From positions 1 to 20,105 of the IMG/VR virus record IMGVR_UViG_3300031687_000134: a DNA stretch of 20,105 bases; one strand, given 5' to 3'. The DNA comes from a virus. The position numbers and the translations under genes were made by a program. The notes under the pieces were generated by a model, which was not told where the DNA came from, searched no databases, and saw nothing but the letters and a program-made list of their open reading frames with translations. Shown here one piece after another: positions 8,427 through 15,133 of this stretch (the first letter of the stretch is position 1; each line of letters starts with the position of its first letter).

Positions 8427-8986
8427 TATACTTTACCCCACTTTAATTGTAAGTCGTAACCATCATTTATCCTATCGAAACATGTGTCCGTAGTATCATA
8501 TTGGTCAGTACCAAATCTTGTTGTAAAAAATGGACGAACTATATCTAAGTCGGCCATCGGTGAAGAACATTCAATAGTAACAATCTTTGAATCAAAATCA
8601 TTAGTTATGCTCGGATTGTCTACAAAGCCCGTATAAACGTAAACTAGGTCAGTAGGTATAATCAGAGGGCCAAGCGTGTTATGGATAAATCCAGCACGTA
8701 TATTGACACCCTTACCAACAATACCAGCTCTTCCTTCTAAGAAGAGAGCGTTATTTGGGTCTACAAAAGAAACTTTATATGCTTCTCTGTCTAATACCGA
8801 ATTCTGTTTTGGAGCTTCATAACCAAATAAAGCACCGTTAGCTGTGTACAAGTTTCCGTCAACTGTTAAATCTGTAGAGTGTGATGTTAAATAATAATTA
8901 GTATTTAAGTTTAGCTCTACCAAGAAGAAATACTCAACATACTCCTGCGCAAGTGCGGCTTGCACATCCGTAGAAAATTGTCTCAT
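8426..8986 (-). CDS. Minor tail / baseplate hub-type protein (DUF2163-like)
   Basis: A 186-residue protein with the layout of the small tail-tip proteins that precede J-like proteins: an N-terminal helix (residues 1-16), then a beta domain with FFLVELNLNTNYYLT, YTANGALFGYEAP and LVYVYTGFVDNPS, followed by VTIECSSPMADLDIVRPFF. The end, DTCFDRINDGYDLQLKWG, resembles the conserved tail of such proteins, where a D-x-x-F segment and a final W-G occur. I place it loosely with the DUF2163/BR0599 type from this pattern; the assignment is not certain. Its start overlaps the stop of the upstream gene as TAATGA and its stop overlaps the tail-tip start, so three tail genes are translationally linked. Confidence 0.6.
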   Translation of the reverse strand: MRQFSTDVQAALAQEYVEYFFLVELNLNTNYYLTSHSTDLTVDGNLYTANGALFGYEAPKQNSVLDREAYKVSFVDPNNALFLEGRAGIVGKGVNIRAGFIHNTLGPLIIPTDLVYVYTGFVDNPSITNDFDSKIVTIECSSPMADLDIVRPFFTTRFGTDQYDTTDTCFDRINDGYDLQLKWGKV

Positions 8987-9588
8987 TAGATTGCCTCAAT
9001 TAAGTTTATTGGTCCGGGGCTTGCAAGTATTCCATCTTGAAAGGTAATACCTCGCTGGTCATCTATGCTTCTGAACTGAGTTAAAGTACAGTTAGAACCA
9101 TACAAGAATTGCGTGCCGCTTGGAACTGAAGTTCTTAGTGTTGGGTATACTTCTACAGGGCCTGATACAGTAGTGCTTGCGTCCCAGTCTGTTTTAAGTA
9201 AATAAACCTTTGTGTGATTTGCAAACCTTACAAAAGAACCTTTAGGTAGAAACCCAGCACCAGTGGCAAGTGCCAAAGGTATAGTAGAAGCGCCTGCGGT
9301 GATAGCTCCGTTAGCTGTAAATACTCCTGTTATTGTTCTCTTGTCGTCTACTTCTTTTAACTGTGGCATGATGATACTTGAAGAGGAAGCTAATCCACTC
9401 ACTGATGCTAGTAGCTGGTCAGCGGCCTTATCATTTGTTAGTACTTCAAAGCTTAGTTCCCAACGCTGTGCATTCTGTGCTGTACGTATTTGCTTCAGAG
9501 ACACGGTGTCTGCTGTAAACATGGGCTGGTTACTTACAATTGTTAGAGGAGCTAAAATTGGGCTACCTTGGTAATAATAAGCTGTCAT
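8986..9588 (-). CDS. Minor tail protein of unknown family
   Basis: A 200-residue, beta-rich protein without signal peptide or membrane span. The segment QRWELSFEVL (residues about 41-50) followed by an Ala/Leu-rich helix and a beta domain (FLPKGSFVRFANHTKVYLLK) is seen in tail proteins coded next to J-like tip proteins. The FRSIDDQRGITFQDGI stretch near the end supports a structural role. Its position, two bases after the NlpC/P60-like gene and overlapping the next tail gene, makes a distal tail or baseplate component the best reading. I cannot assign a named family. The ribosome site is TTAGGAGA, inside the last codons of the upstream gene. Confidence 0.6.
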   Translation of the reverse strand: MTAYYYQGSPILAPLTIVSNQPMFTADTVSLKQIRTAQNAQRWELSFEVLTNDKAADQLLASVSGLASSSSIIMPQLKEVDDKRTITGVFTANGAITAGASTIPLALATGAGFLPKGSFVRFANHTKVYLLKTDWDASTTVSGPVEVYPTLRTSVPSGTQFLYGSNCTLTQFRSIDDQRGITFQDGILASPGPINLIEAI

Positions 9589-9590
9589 AA

Positions 9591-10055
9591 TTATTCTCCT
9601 AAATATATGGGTCTAGCGTGAAGCTGTAATGTGATTTCTTTGGGTAAGAACCTACGCTGTGGCTTAACGCCCTTGTTTCTTAAGTCTGCGGAAAACCAAT
9701 AGTTATCGCCAGCAATCATAGCGCCGCCAATGCCTTGTTGAATGTCAAATGCTATATCGCCTGTCTCCGGTTTCCGGTCCTTTACAGGTTTAAATTTCAT
9801 AGCTAGTGTGAACTTTATTAAGTTCGAATAACCCAGTTGTTCATGTATTCCTTGCAAGAACTCATCTGAATCGTTATATGAGAGGGTAATGTCTTTGCTA
9901 AGTGATAAATCACCTCTTAATGCTCTTTCATATTCTAGAAGAAAGGCAAAACAATCGTTATATCCCCTGATAAAACGGTCCGCACTCTTTGCTCTACTGT
10001 CAATAACTGTCTTGGCCGCATCTAAGGCGACTTCTAATTGTGTAATACTATACAT
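9591..10055 (-). CDS. NlpC/P60-like tail protein (DUF6950-like), probably not an active peptidase
   Basis: A 154-residue protein with the N-terminal pattern RFIRGYNDCFAFLLEYERALRG (27-48): the N-D-C motif places Cys35 at the head of a helix, as in NlpC/P60-type papain-fold proteins. PETGDIAF (97-103) matches the segment before the catalytic His in that fold. The following GGAMIAGDNYWF lacks a His, and the only later His is H146 near the C-terminus. The catalytic pair therefore seems incomplete. Such proteins correspond to lambda K and help assemble the tail tip. It starts the compact tail operon, after a long hairpin and a good GGAG ribosome site. An alternative is an active enzyme with a rearranged His. 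Confidence 0.62.
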   Translation of the reverse strand: MYSITQLEVALDAAKTVIDSRAKSADRFIRGYNDCFAFLLEYERALRGDLSLSKDITLSYNDSDEFLQGIHEQLGYSNLIKFTLAMKFKPVKDRKPETGDIAFDIQQGIGGAMIAGDNYWFSADLRNKGVKPQRRFLPKEITLQLHARPIYLGE

Positions 10056-10070
10056 GTTCTCTCCTATAGA

Positions 10071-10148
10071 GTGAGCCAGAGAGAGGCACTAGGGGTCTTC
10101 CGATGATAGTCACCATCCAACCTAACCTAACGTCTCTCTCTGTGCCAC
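10071..10148 (-). other. Long intergenic hairpin between phoH and the tail operon
   Basis: The arms CAGAGAGAG (10077-10085) and CTCTCTCTG (10134-10142) are perfect complements. GTG (10071-10073) and CAC (10146-10148) extend the stem beyond a 3x3 internal loop. The loop contains a second hairpin, GATGAT (10102-10107) with ACCATC (10112-10117), one pair being G-U in the minus-strand RNA. It also contains a tandem GTTAGGTTAGGTTGG segment (minus strand). The structure begins just after the phoH stop and ends about 16 bases before the next start, leaving that gene's ribosome site free. No T-run follows, so it does not look like a standard terminator. Confidence 0.55.
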
Positions 10149-10149
10149 T

Positions 10150-10887
10150 TTAGATGCCTTCCTCGATAAACATTCTAACTAAGTCAGCTACAATGTCACT
10201 ACGAACAATATCATCTACTCCAAATTCAATTATAGGAAGGTTTATACCCGCCCTATTTACTCTGTAACAAAATTCAATTAAGTCTTTACCACTACGAACA
10301 TCTGACTGTGCAGGGTCTCCCATAAGAACTAACTTAGAGTTTTCACCTAGTCTTGTTGTAATAGCCTTTAATTCTTCCATACTAAGGTTCTGAGCTTCAT
10401 CTACCAACACCAGAGCGTCCTCATAAGAGCGACCTCGGATAGTTTCTATTGGTTGGATTTCAATCTCACCCTTGTTAAGCATGTACTCGTATTTACCTCT
10501 ACCAAAAGCTTTTCCTAAAACTTCGAGCATAGGCATTAACCAAGGAGTCATCTTCTCAGCAATTGTGCCGGGGAAGTGTCCTAATGATTTGCCAGTCGGA
10601 ACGTTAGCACGAGTCAATACAATCTTCTTGTATCCACCCTTTAAAAATAGTTGTGCAACCGTTCCCGCACTACAGTATGTCTTACCTGTACCAGCGCAAC
10701 CCATCGTAGCAACAATAGGAGCTTCTTTTATAGCGTCAATTAAATCCTGTTGTTTCTCATTCTTAGGTAGAATATGGAAACGGGTAGGTGGATTCTTTAA
10801 ACGATATATATTCGTCTTATCTTGCTCCTGCTCGTAAGCGGGGCGTCGATTAGATTTTTCAGTGAAGCGAGGTTTGCGTTTAGCCAT
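10150..10887 (-). CDS. phoH: PhoH-like P-loop ATPase
   Basis: A 245-residue P-loop protein with all the main marks of the phage PhoH family. GCAGTGKT (63-70) is the Walker A motif, ALVLVDEAQ (158-166) the Walker B motif, followed by LMGDPAQSD (188-196) and an Arg-containing DIVRSDIV (226-233). TRANVPTGKSLGHFPG (92-107) is a conserved PhoH segment. The first 30 residues are basic. PhoH proteins bind ATP and are related to the helicase/RNA-associated ATPases; their role in phages is not settled, and a link to phosphate starvation is by homology only. It sits alone between fibre and tail-tip genes, preceded by copy C of the 21-bp motif about 55 bp upstream and a GGAG ribosome site. It may thus be the first gene of its own transcript. 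Confidence 0.93.
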   Translation of the reverse strand: MAKRKPRFTEKSNRRPAYEQEQDKTNIYRLKNPPTRFHILPKNEKQQDLIDAIKEAPIVATMGCAGTGKTYCSAGTVAQLFLKGGYKKIVLTRANVPTGKSLGHFPGTIAEKMTPWLMPMLEVLGKAFGRGKYEYMLNKGEIEIQPIETIRGRSYEDALVLVDEAQNLSMEELKAITTRLGENSKLVLMGDPAQSDVRSGKDLIEFCYRVNRAGINLPIIEFGVDDIVRSDIVADLVRMFIEEGI

Positions 10888-10940
10888 TAATTAGTCTCCG
10901 AAAGAGTGTTAAAGAGAAAGACAAGGCCCTGACAGCCCTA

Positions 10941-10961
10941 TCATAAGAGGTACCTATTTAT
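10941..10961 (-). promoter_or_regulatory. Conserved 21-bp motif, copy C (candidate promoter or operator)
   Basis: On the + strand it reads TCATAAGAGGTACC then TATTTAT. It begins directly after the stop codon of the 148-residue fibre-like gene, exactly as copy B follows the endolysin stop. In the minus-strand sense it ends CTTATGATAGGG, with TATGAT as a possible -10 box. The core AGGTACCT is palindromic. It lies about 55 bp before phoH. Confidence 0.45.
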
Positions 10962-11407
10962 TATATCCTACGAACTACAACAGCTTGGTCGTGGTCTGTT
11001 CCGTTGCTGTGAACGTTTGTAGTAAGGGTAGTGAACCCTGTTGTAGACTTTGAGGATACGGTGCTATTGTTCCTGTTGTCGCCTGCCAAGACGGTTTGAA
11101 TGCTTATGTCTACGATGTAGTTAGTATTAGCTTCGGCATTTGTAAAAGTATATATTGTTTGTCCAGCGGCTGAACGGCTTACGCTACTGAAACCACTGTT
11201 AGCCAAAAAGCTTGGAGTAGTCCCAGAGTAGATAACAAATGCTTCTGCTTCATTTTTAGAAGTTGAATTTGCTACTATAGCACCTTTAATTTTTTCTGGG
11301 GATACGATAGTCTCTGTTGTTGAAGTACCCGCTTCCCATACAGCTACCGTCTGTGTATTAGTAGTAGCAAGTCCGGAGGGGTGTAATTTTGAGGATAGTG
11401 TTGCCAT
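10961..11407 (-). CDS. Small fibre-like virion protein, paralogous module with its upstream neighbour
   Basis: A 148-residue Thr/Ser/Asn-rich protein without membrane segments. Residues 24-41 (WEAGTSTTETIVSPEKIK) closely match residues 154-171 of the adjacent 282-residue protein (WNTGTSTTEALVSPLKIK). The C-terminal half has a similar beta pattern around TIYTFTNAEANTNYIVDISI. Both read like short receptor-facing or decoration proteins assembled from common fibre modules. Start: AAGGAG ribosome site nine bases upstream. The gene follows its neighbour by 41 bases, suggesting one transcript. No enzymatic motif is visible, and exact virion location cannot be told. Confidence 0.6.
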   Translation of the reverse strand: MATLSSKLHPSGLATTNTQTVAVWEAGTSTTETIVSPEKIKGAIVANSTSKNEAEAFVIYSGTTPSFLANSGFSSVSRSAAGQTIYTFTNAEANTNYIVDISIQTVLAGDNRNNSTVSSKSTTGFTTLTTNVHSNGTDHDQAVVVRRI

Positions 11408-11448
11408 AATTTTAGGCTCCTTAAATTTAAATTATTTTAGAAAGAAGG

Positions 11449-12297
11449 TTATCGAATAAACGATATGCTCGTCTGGTATGTGCTCCCGACTTTTTGCCCT
11501 CCAGCATGGTGAACAACTACTCTACAGCCGGTATTAGCTATATTGTAGAACTTTACTTGACCATCGTTACTGCTACCGCTGTTATCATTAGAGTAAGCAT
11601 AGTTCCCTGAGACGCAGTAATTAGCGTCCACTAGGCTGTTTGTAAACGTAACTTGGAATTCCCCATAATTTACGTAGGTTAGGCTGGCTATATTGTCGCT
11701 GGCTTGTATTACGGGATTTGAAGTGTTTTGTGCATAAGAGAACCTTGCCCATGCTTTTATAGGACTATACAAATCAATCGTTGACTTTATCTTAAGCGGG
11801 CTAACAAGAGCCTCAGTTGTACTTGTTCCGGTATTCCAAGCAGAGGTTGCTAGAATATCTGATGAAGTCACAACTGTACCCCCTACAGCGCCTACTTGAG
11901 CATATACTTGCCAAGTTGTTCCGTTATAGACGAAGTCAACAGAAGCACCTGATACGTCCATAGTCATGTTCTGAGAGTCACCTTCAATAGTAGAACCATT
12001 ACGAGCAACTATTAGGTTGTATGTACCCCAAGTAGAATAATCAACTACTCTAATCATGTTACCAATCGAAGGAGATGCTGGTAGTGTGAGTGTCCAAGAG
12101 CCACTGTTAGTATTAGCTATGACCGCATCGTTATCTTGAGCAGTGTAATTAGCTGACTTTAATTTCCAAGCAAGACCAGCTACTATGCCTGTTAAGGCAG
12201 AACCGTCACCCGCTAGAGTGCTTGCTGTTATCGAATTTACATTTAATATATTTCTGCTATTATCTATAACAGTTGTATTTGAAACTTTAATTGCCAT
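11449..12297 (-). CDS. Tail fibre-like virion protein
   Basis: A 282-residue beta-rich protein. The N-terminus (MAIKVSNTTVIDNSRNILNV) is of the type found on many phage fibre proteins. Residues about 50-133 form a beta domain (SWTLTLPASPSIGNMIRVVD, then an internal V-Y-N-G-T-T-W-Q-V-Y strand) common in tail fibres. Residues 152-174 carry the GTSTTE...VSP.KIK module shared with the next gene. The C-terminal part (IKAWARFSYAQ ... YGEFQVTFTNSLVDANYCV) resembles a common fibre-tip domain. It lacks an S74 chaperone. It starts after an AAGGAT site and lies 88 bp after the larger fibre gene, with a hairpin in the gap. Confidence 0.68.
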   Translation of the reverse strand: MAIKVSNTTVIDNSRNILNVNSITASTLAGDGSALTGIVAGLAWKLKSANYTAQDNDAVIANTNSGSWTLTLPASPSIGNMIRVVDYSTWGTYNLIVARNGSTIEGDSQNMTMDVSGASVDFVYNGTTWQVYAQVGAVGGTVVTSSDILATSAWNTGTSTTEALVSPLKIKSTIDLYSPIKAWARFSYAQNTSNPVIQASDNIASLTYVNYGEFQVTFTNSLVDANYCVSGNYAYSNDNSGSSNDGQVKFYNIANTGCRVVVHHAGGQKVGSTYQTSISFIR

Positions 12298-12329
12298 TTT
12301 CGTTATCCTTTATAACTAAGCTTGTTGTA

Positions 12330-12370
12330 GGTCACCCCGTAAACCTCGTTAAAAGTTTATTAGGATGACC
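12330..12370 (-). other. Intercistronic stem-loop downstream of the 765-residue fibre gene
   Basis: GGTCACCCC (12330-12338) pairs with GGATGACC (12363-12370), eight pairs in the minus-strand RNA including one G-U. An inner stem TAAAC (12340-12344) with GTTTA (12355-12359) extends it. The outer arms are almost the same as those of the stem-loop at 1636-1657, and both lie 10-20 bases after a stop codon. There is no T-run, so it is not a textbook terminator. Confidence 0.5.
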
Positions 12371-12385
12371 CCTTGTTATTATTAG

Positions 12386-14683
12386 CTAAGCCTCTAATGC
12401 TTCTACCCTAGTCTTTAGGGATGCTATTTCTGTTAATGCTTCTTGTAAAGCGGCTGTAAGTAGTGGCACTAGCTTGCTCTGGTCTATGCCCTGATATTCT
12501 GGAGTACCATCGTCATCTACTGCATCTTTAGTGCCGTGTACCGATTCAGGGACAACAGCTTGCGCTTCATGGGCTAGGAAACCATCGACACGAGTGCCGT
12601 CTGATATCCATTCGAAGTTTACAGGATTTAACGCTTGAACACGAGCAGATGCACCTGTCATTGGTTGCGCATCAGTCTTTAAGCGGTAGTCCGAAGATGT
12701 GTTGTAGGCTGTAGATGAAGAACCAGTTGTTATTGAACCAGTCTCACCTCCACCAACAGTATGCTCAAACATTAATGCTTTACTGCCGGCACCCGCTTCA
12801 CCTACAAAATTACCATGCCCATTAGTTGTAGCACTTCCATTAATACATATTCTAGCATTGGCATTTATGCGGAGGCGTTCTGTATTGTTTGCAAAAATCC
12901 TAGTCGGGGTGTTCTTTTCATTTATTATATCAAAGCCACTTGTAGAAGCAACTAATCTTGATAAAACACTTGTGCCGTTAGCACTTGAAAGTACTAATGT
13001 GCCACCCCAGTTGTTGTCTGATACAGATGCAATTTGTAATGCGTGAGATGCACCATAACCACTGCTTAAACTAGTTATGCCAATGCCAACATTACCGCTG
13101 TTATTTACCTGTATCGCATTAGCACCATTAATAGATAGCCCAATAGAATTAGTACCAGTATTATAGAAGCCTGTGCCAGCATCTCCAACAGAAAATGCGG
13201 GTGCACTTGCACTAGACGATGTTACCTTTACTTGCCCAGAGCTAGTTGTGGCACCCGTGATAGATACGCCGGTATCAAACTGTACAGAACCAGCACTGTC
13301 ATTATCACTAAAGCGGAGGTTTGCACCACTGCCATAAATGTCCCACTTGCCTGTTCCAGAACCAGCATACATTCTAACATAATCACCGCTTGATGATGAG
13401 TTAGCTACTACTTTTTGGTCAAACTTGACATCACCACCAGTTACAATCTGAATAGCAGAAGTGTTATGTGCTGAACCGATGTTCCCATTGTTATTAATTG
13501 TTAAATTAGCAAGGTGACTTGAGTTACTACCAATAGATGAGTTACCAACAGTGGCTGTGCCTGTGACTGTTACACCTGCACTGTTTGTTAATAGTTTAGA
13601 GGCATTGTTATGAAATAGCGTTACTCCACCATCTGCATACGCACTAAACATTTCCTCACTATTTGCGTTATTCTTTACACGAAAGCTATTTGAGCGTACT
13701 GTTAAATCACCAGTATCATTCTTTATAGTTGCATTTCCACTGGCATGATAGATACTTAAATCGTCACTATCTCCAATAGTTAAAGCATCTGTAAAGTCGC
13801 CTAAAGATAAACCATCAGAAGTCACTGTGCCTGTTACGGCTATGCCCGTTGATGCTGTGGCAAACTTGAGTGCGTTATCGTGGTACAAAGTCACTGCACC
13901 GTTGTTAGCAAACTCAGCCATAGTTTCACTGGCTGTACTTTTGATGGCAACATCGCCGCCTCTCAACCACAAACTACCCGCCCCAGCGTCATCCACGTAA
14001 CTTCTTGTGCCATCATGGTAAATCTGTAGGTCAGACCCTGCTCCGAAGATGGCTTTGTTGTTATCGCCTAATGTTAAGTTGCCATTAGGAATACTGACAT
14101 TTTGAGAATTATCTATAGATAAACCGGTTGTACCAGTAGTCTCCAGTGTCATAACTTCTGGATTGGAGCCGTGGTTATATTTTATTTTACCTCTAGCGGA
14201 GGCGTTGTCGGAGAATAGTATTTCGCTTGTTCCACCAGCCGAACCATTTCCGATTTCAACTTGTGTAGCTGTTACTGAGCTATTGAACGTAGACGCACCT
14301 GCCGCTGAAGCATCAATAGTAATGGCATTAATAGTTGACCCACCATCGTTAACTTTAAAGAACATATCCTGATTAGAAATCATTCCTTGCATTATAAACT
14401 GCGAACCATTGCCGTTTTGTAGCTGACCATAAACTGTACCTGCATCAGCAAACTTTACATTCCCAGAATCAGCATCAAGTGTGATTGCACCTCCAACGTC
14501 TAACGTAAAGTTACTTGCGTGAGCAATATTACCTGTCATTGTACCGCCAGCTTTAGGCAAGGCGGCACTAGACGTATTTGTATTAGATGTTATAGCGGAA
14601 GATTGTGCTGAAGAAATTCCCGATTTATCTGTGTTTAAGGATATTGCTATCAGTGCGGAAGATAAGTCTCTTGTTTTACTCAT
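12386..14683 (-). CDS. Tail fibre with C-terminal S74 intramolecular chaperone
   Basis: A 765-residue fibre. Residues 1-45 resemble the linker of the neighbouring fibre (IAISLNTDKSGISSAQSSAI), followed by PKAGGTMTGNIAH (43-55), a junction shared with the other two fibres. The shaft contains repeated fibre segments such as FGAGSDLQIYHDGTRSYV and DDLSIYHASGNATI, seen in many aquatic phage fibres. The C-terminal domain is S74: SDYRLK with Ser664 and Lys669, then GFLAHEAQAVVPESV and a final coiled coil ending in RVEALEA. Self-cleavage before Ser664 would release about 102 residues after trimer formation. The start overlaps the upstream stop as ATGA. The last 40 residues are nearly identical to those of the fibre at the right edge, indicating duplication or module exchange. 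Confidence 0.87.
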   Translation of the reverse strand: MSKTRDLSSALIAISLNTDKSGISSAQSSAITSNTNTSSAALPKAGGTMTGNIAHASNFTLDVGGAITLDADSGNVKFADAGTVYGQLQNGNGSQFIMQGMISNQDMFFKVNDGGSTINAITIDASAAGASTFNSSVTATQVEIGNGSAGGTSEILFSDNASARGKIKYNHGSNPEVMTLETTGTTGLSIDNSQNVSIPNGNLTLGDNNKAIFGAGSDLQIYHDGTRSYVDDAGAGSLWLRGGDVAIKSTASETMAEFANNGAVTLYHDNALKFATASTGIAVTGTVTSDGLSLGDFTDALTIGDSDDLSIYHASGNATIKNDTGDLTVRSNSFRVKNNANSEEMFSAYADGGVTLFHNNASKLLTNSAGVTVTGTATVGNSSIGSNSSHLANLTINNNGNIGSAHNTSAIQIVTGGDVKFDQKVVANSSSSGDYVRMYAGSGTGKWDIYGSGANLRFSDNDSAGSVQFDTGVSITGATTSSGQVKVTSSSASAPAFSVGDAGTGFYNTGTNSIGLSINGANAIQVNNSGNVGIGITSLSSGYGASHALQIASVSDNNWGGTLVLSSANGTSVLSRLVASTSGFDIINEKNTPTRIFANNTERLRINANARICINGSATTNGHGNFVGEAGAGSKALMFEHTVGGGETGSITTGSSSTAYNTSSDYRLKTDAQPMTGASARVQALNPVNFEWISDGTRVDGFLAHEAQAVVPESVHGTKDAVDDDGTPEYQGIDQSKLVPLLTAALQEALTEIASLKTRVEALEA

Positions 14684-15105
14684 AGGTCACCTCCTTTAGC
14701 AGGCCATGTTATTGTATTGGGAAAGCCGGCTTGCGTTGGTAAATCAAGCAGTGCTTGTCTGTAATCTGACCATGCTTCTCGATTTGCGGATGTTAAGGCC
14801 GCCCAGCGCAGTGCATTACCAGCTATTGGGTCTACCTCTTCAATTAACCTTTGGTCACGTTCAACTCTTATATTTGCCGATAGTTCTGCATCTAACTCTG
14901 CTTGAGTAGGTGCAACATAAGCCGCATAATCTGGACCAATAAGTTCGAGCAATACACTGTTGTCTACAGTCATATCTGTATCATCAGGCATTAACCCATA
15001 TGGTATCCAACCAAACTCTGGGTGATTAATTTCTACTTGAAATGCAGTATTCTCTGAGTTTAGGGATTGTGCGTTACGCACTTCTGTTATTGTTACTTGT
15101 GGCAT
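14680..15105 (-). CDS. Tail fibre assembly chaperone-like protein (Phage_tail_APC type)
   Basis: A 141-residue protein with a helical middle (residues about 67-95) and a C-terminal motif WSDYRQALLDLPTQAGFP (112-129) followed by ITWP. This is the hallmark of the small phage tail assembly chaperone family coded next to fibre genes. The N-terminus (FQVEINHPEFGWIPYGL, 22-38) fits the same group. It would assist folding or attachment of the fibre made just before it, which lacks an S74 domain. The start has AAAGGAGG nine bases upstream. Its last codons contain the ribosome site of the next fibre gene. Function is by family resemblance; some members may instead be virion parts. Confidence 0.75.
   Translation of the reverse strand: MPQVTITEVRNAQSLNSENTAFQVEINHPEFGWIPYGLMPDDTDMTVDNSVLLELIGPDYAAYVAPTQAELDAELSANIRVERDQRLIEEVDPIAGNALRWAALTSANREAWSDYRQALLDLPTQAGFPNTITWPAKGGDL
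14687..14697 (-). promoter_or_regulatory. Near-complete Shine-Dalgarno site inside the chaperone gene end
   Basis: The transcribed strand reads AAAGGAGGTGA, matching the bacterial anti-Shine-Dalgarno sequence almost completely. It lies within the codons for the last residues of the chaperone-like protein, a few bases before the ATG of the S74 fibre gene whose start overlaps the stop codon. This fixes the start at 14683 and implies very efficient, coupled translation of that fibre. Confidence 0.7.
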
Positions 15106-15133
15106 AAGCGCCTCCTTTTATTGCAATTATTTA

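Noticed and set aside
10903-10940. Very short ORFs beginning at the ATG inside each 21-bp motif copy (10-11 residues)
   Set aside because: No ribosome site precedes any of them, the peptides share nothing, and ORFs of this length are expected by chance.
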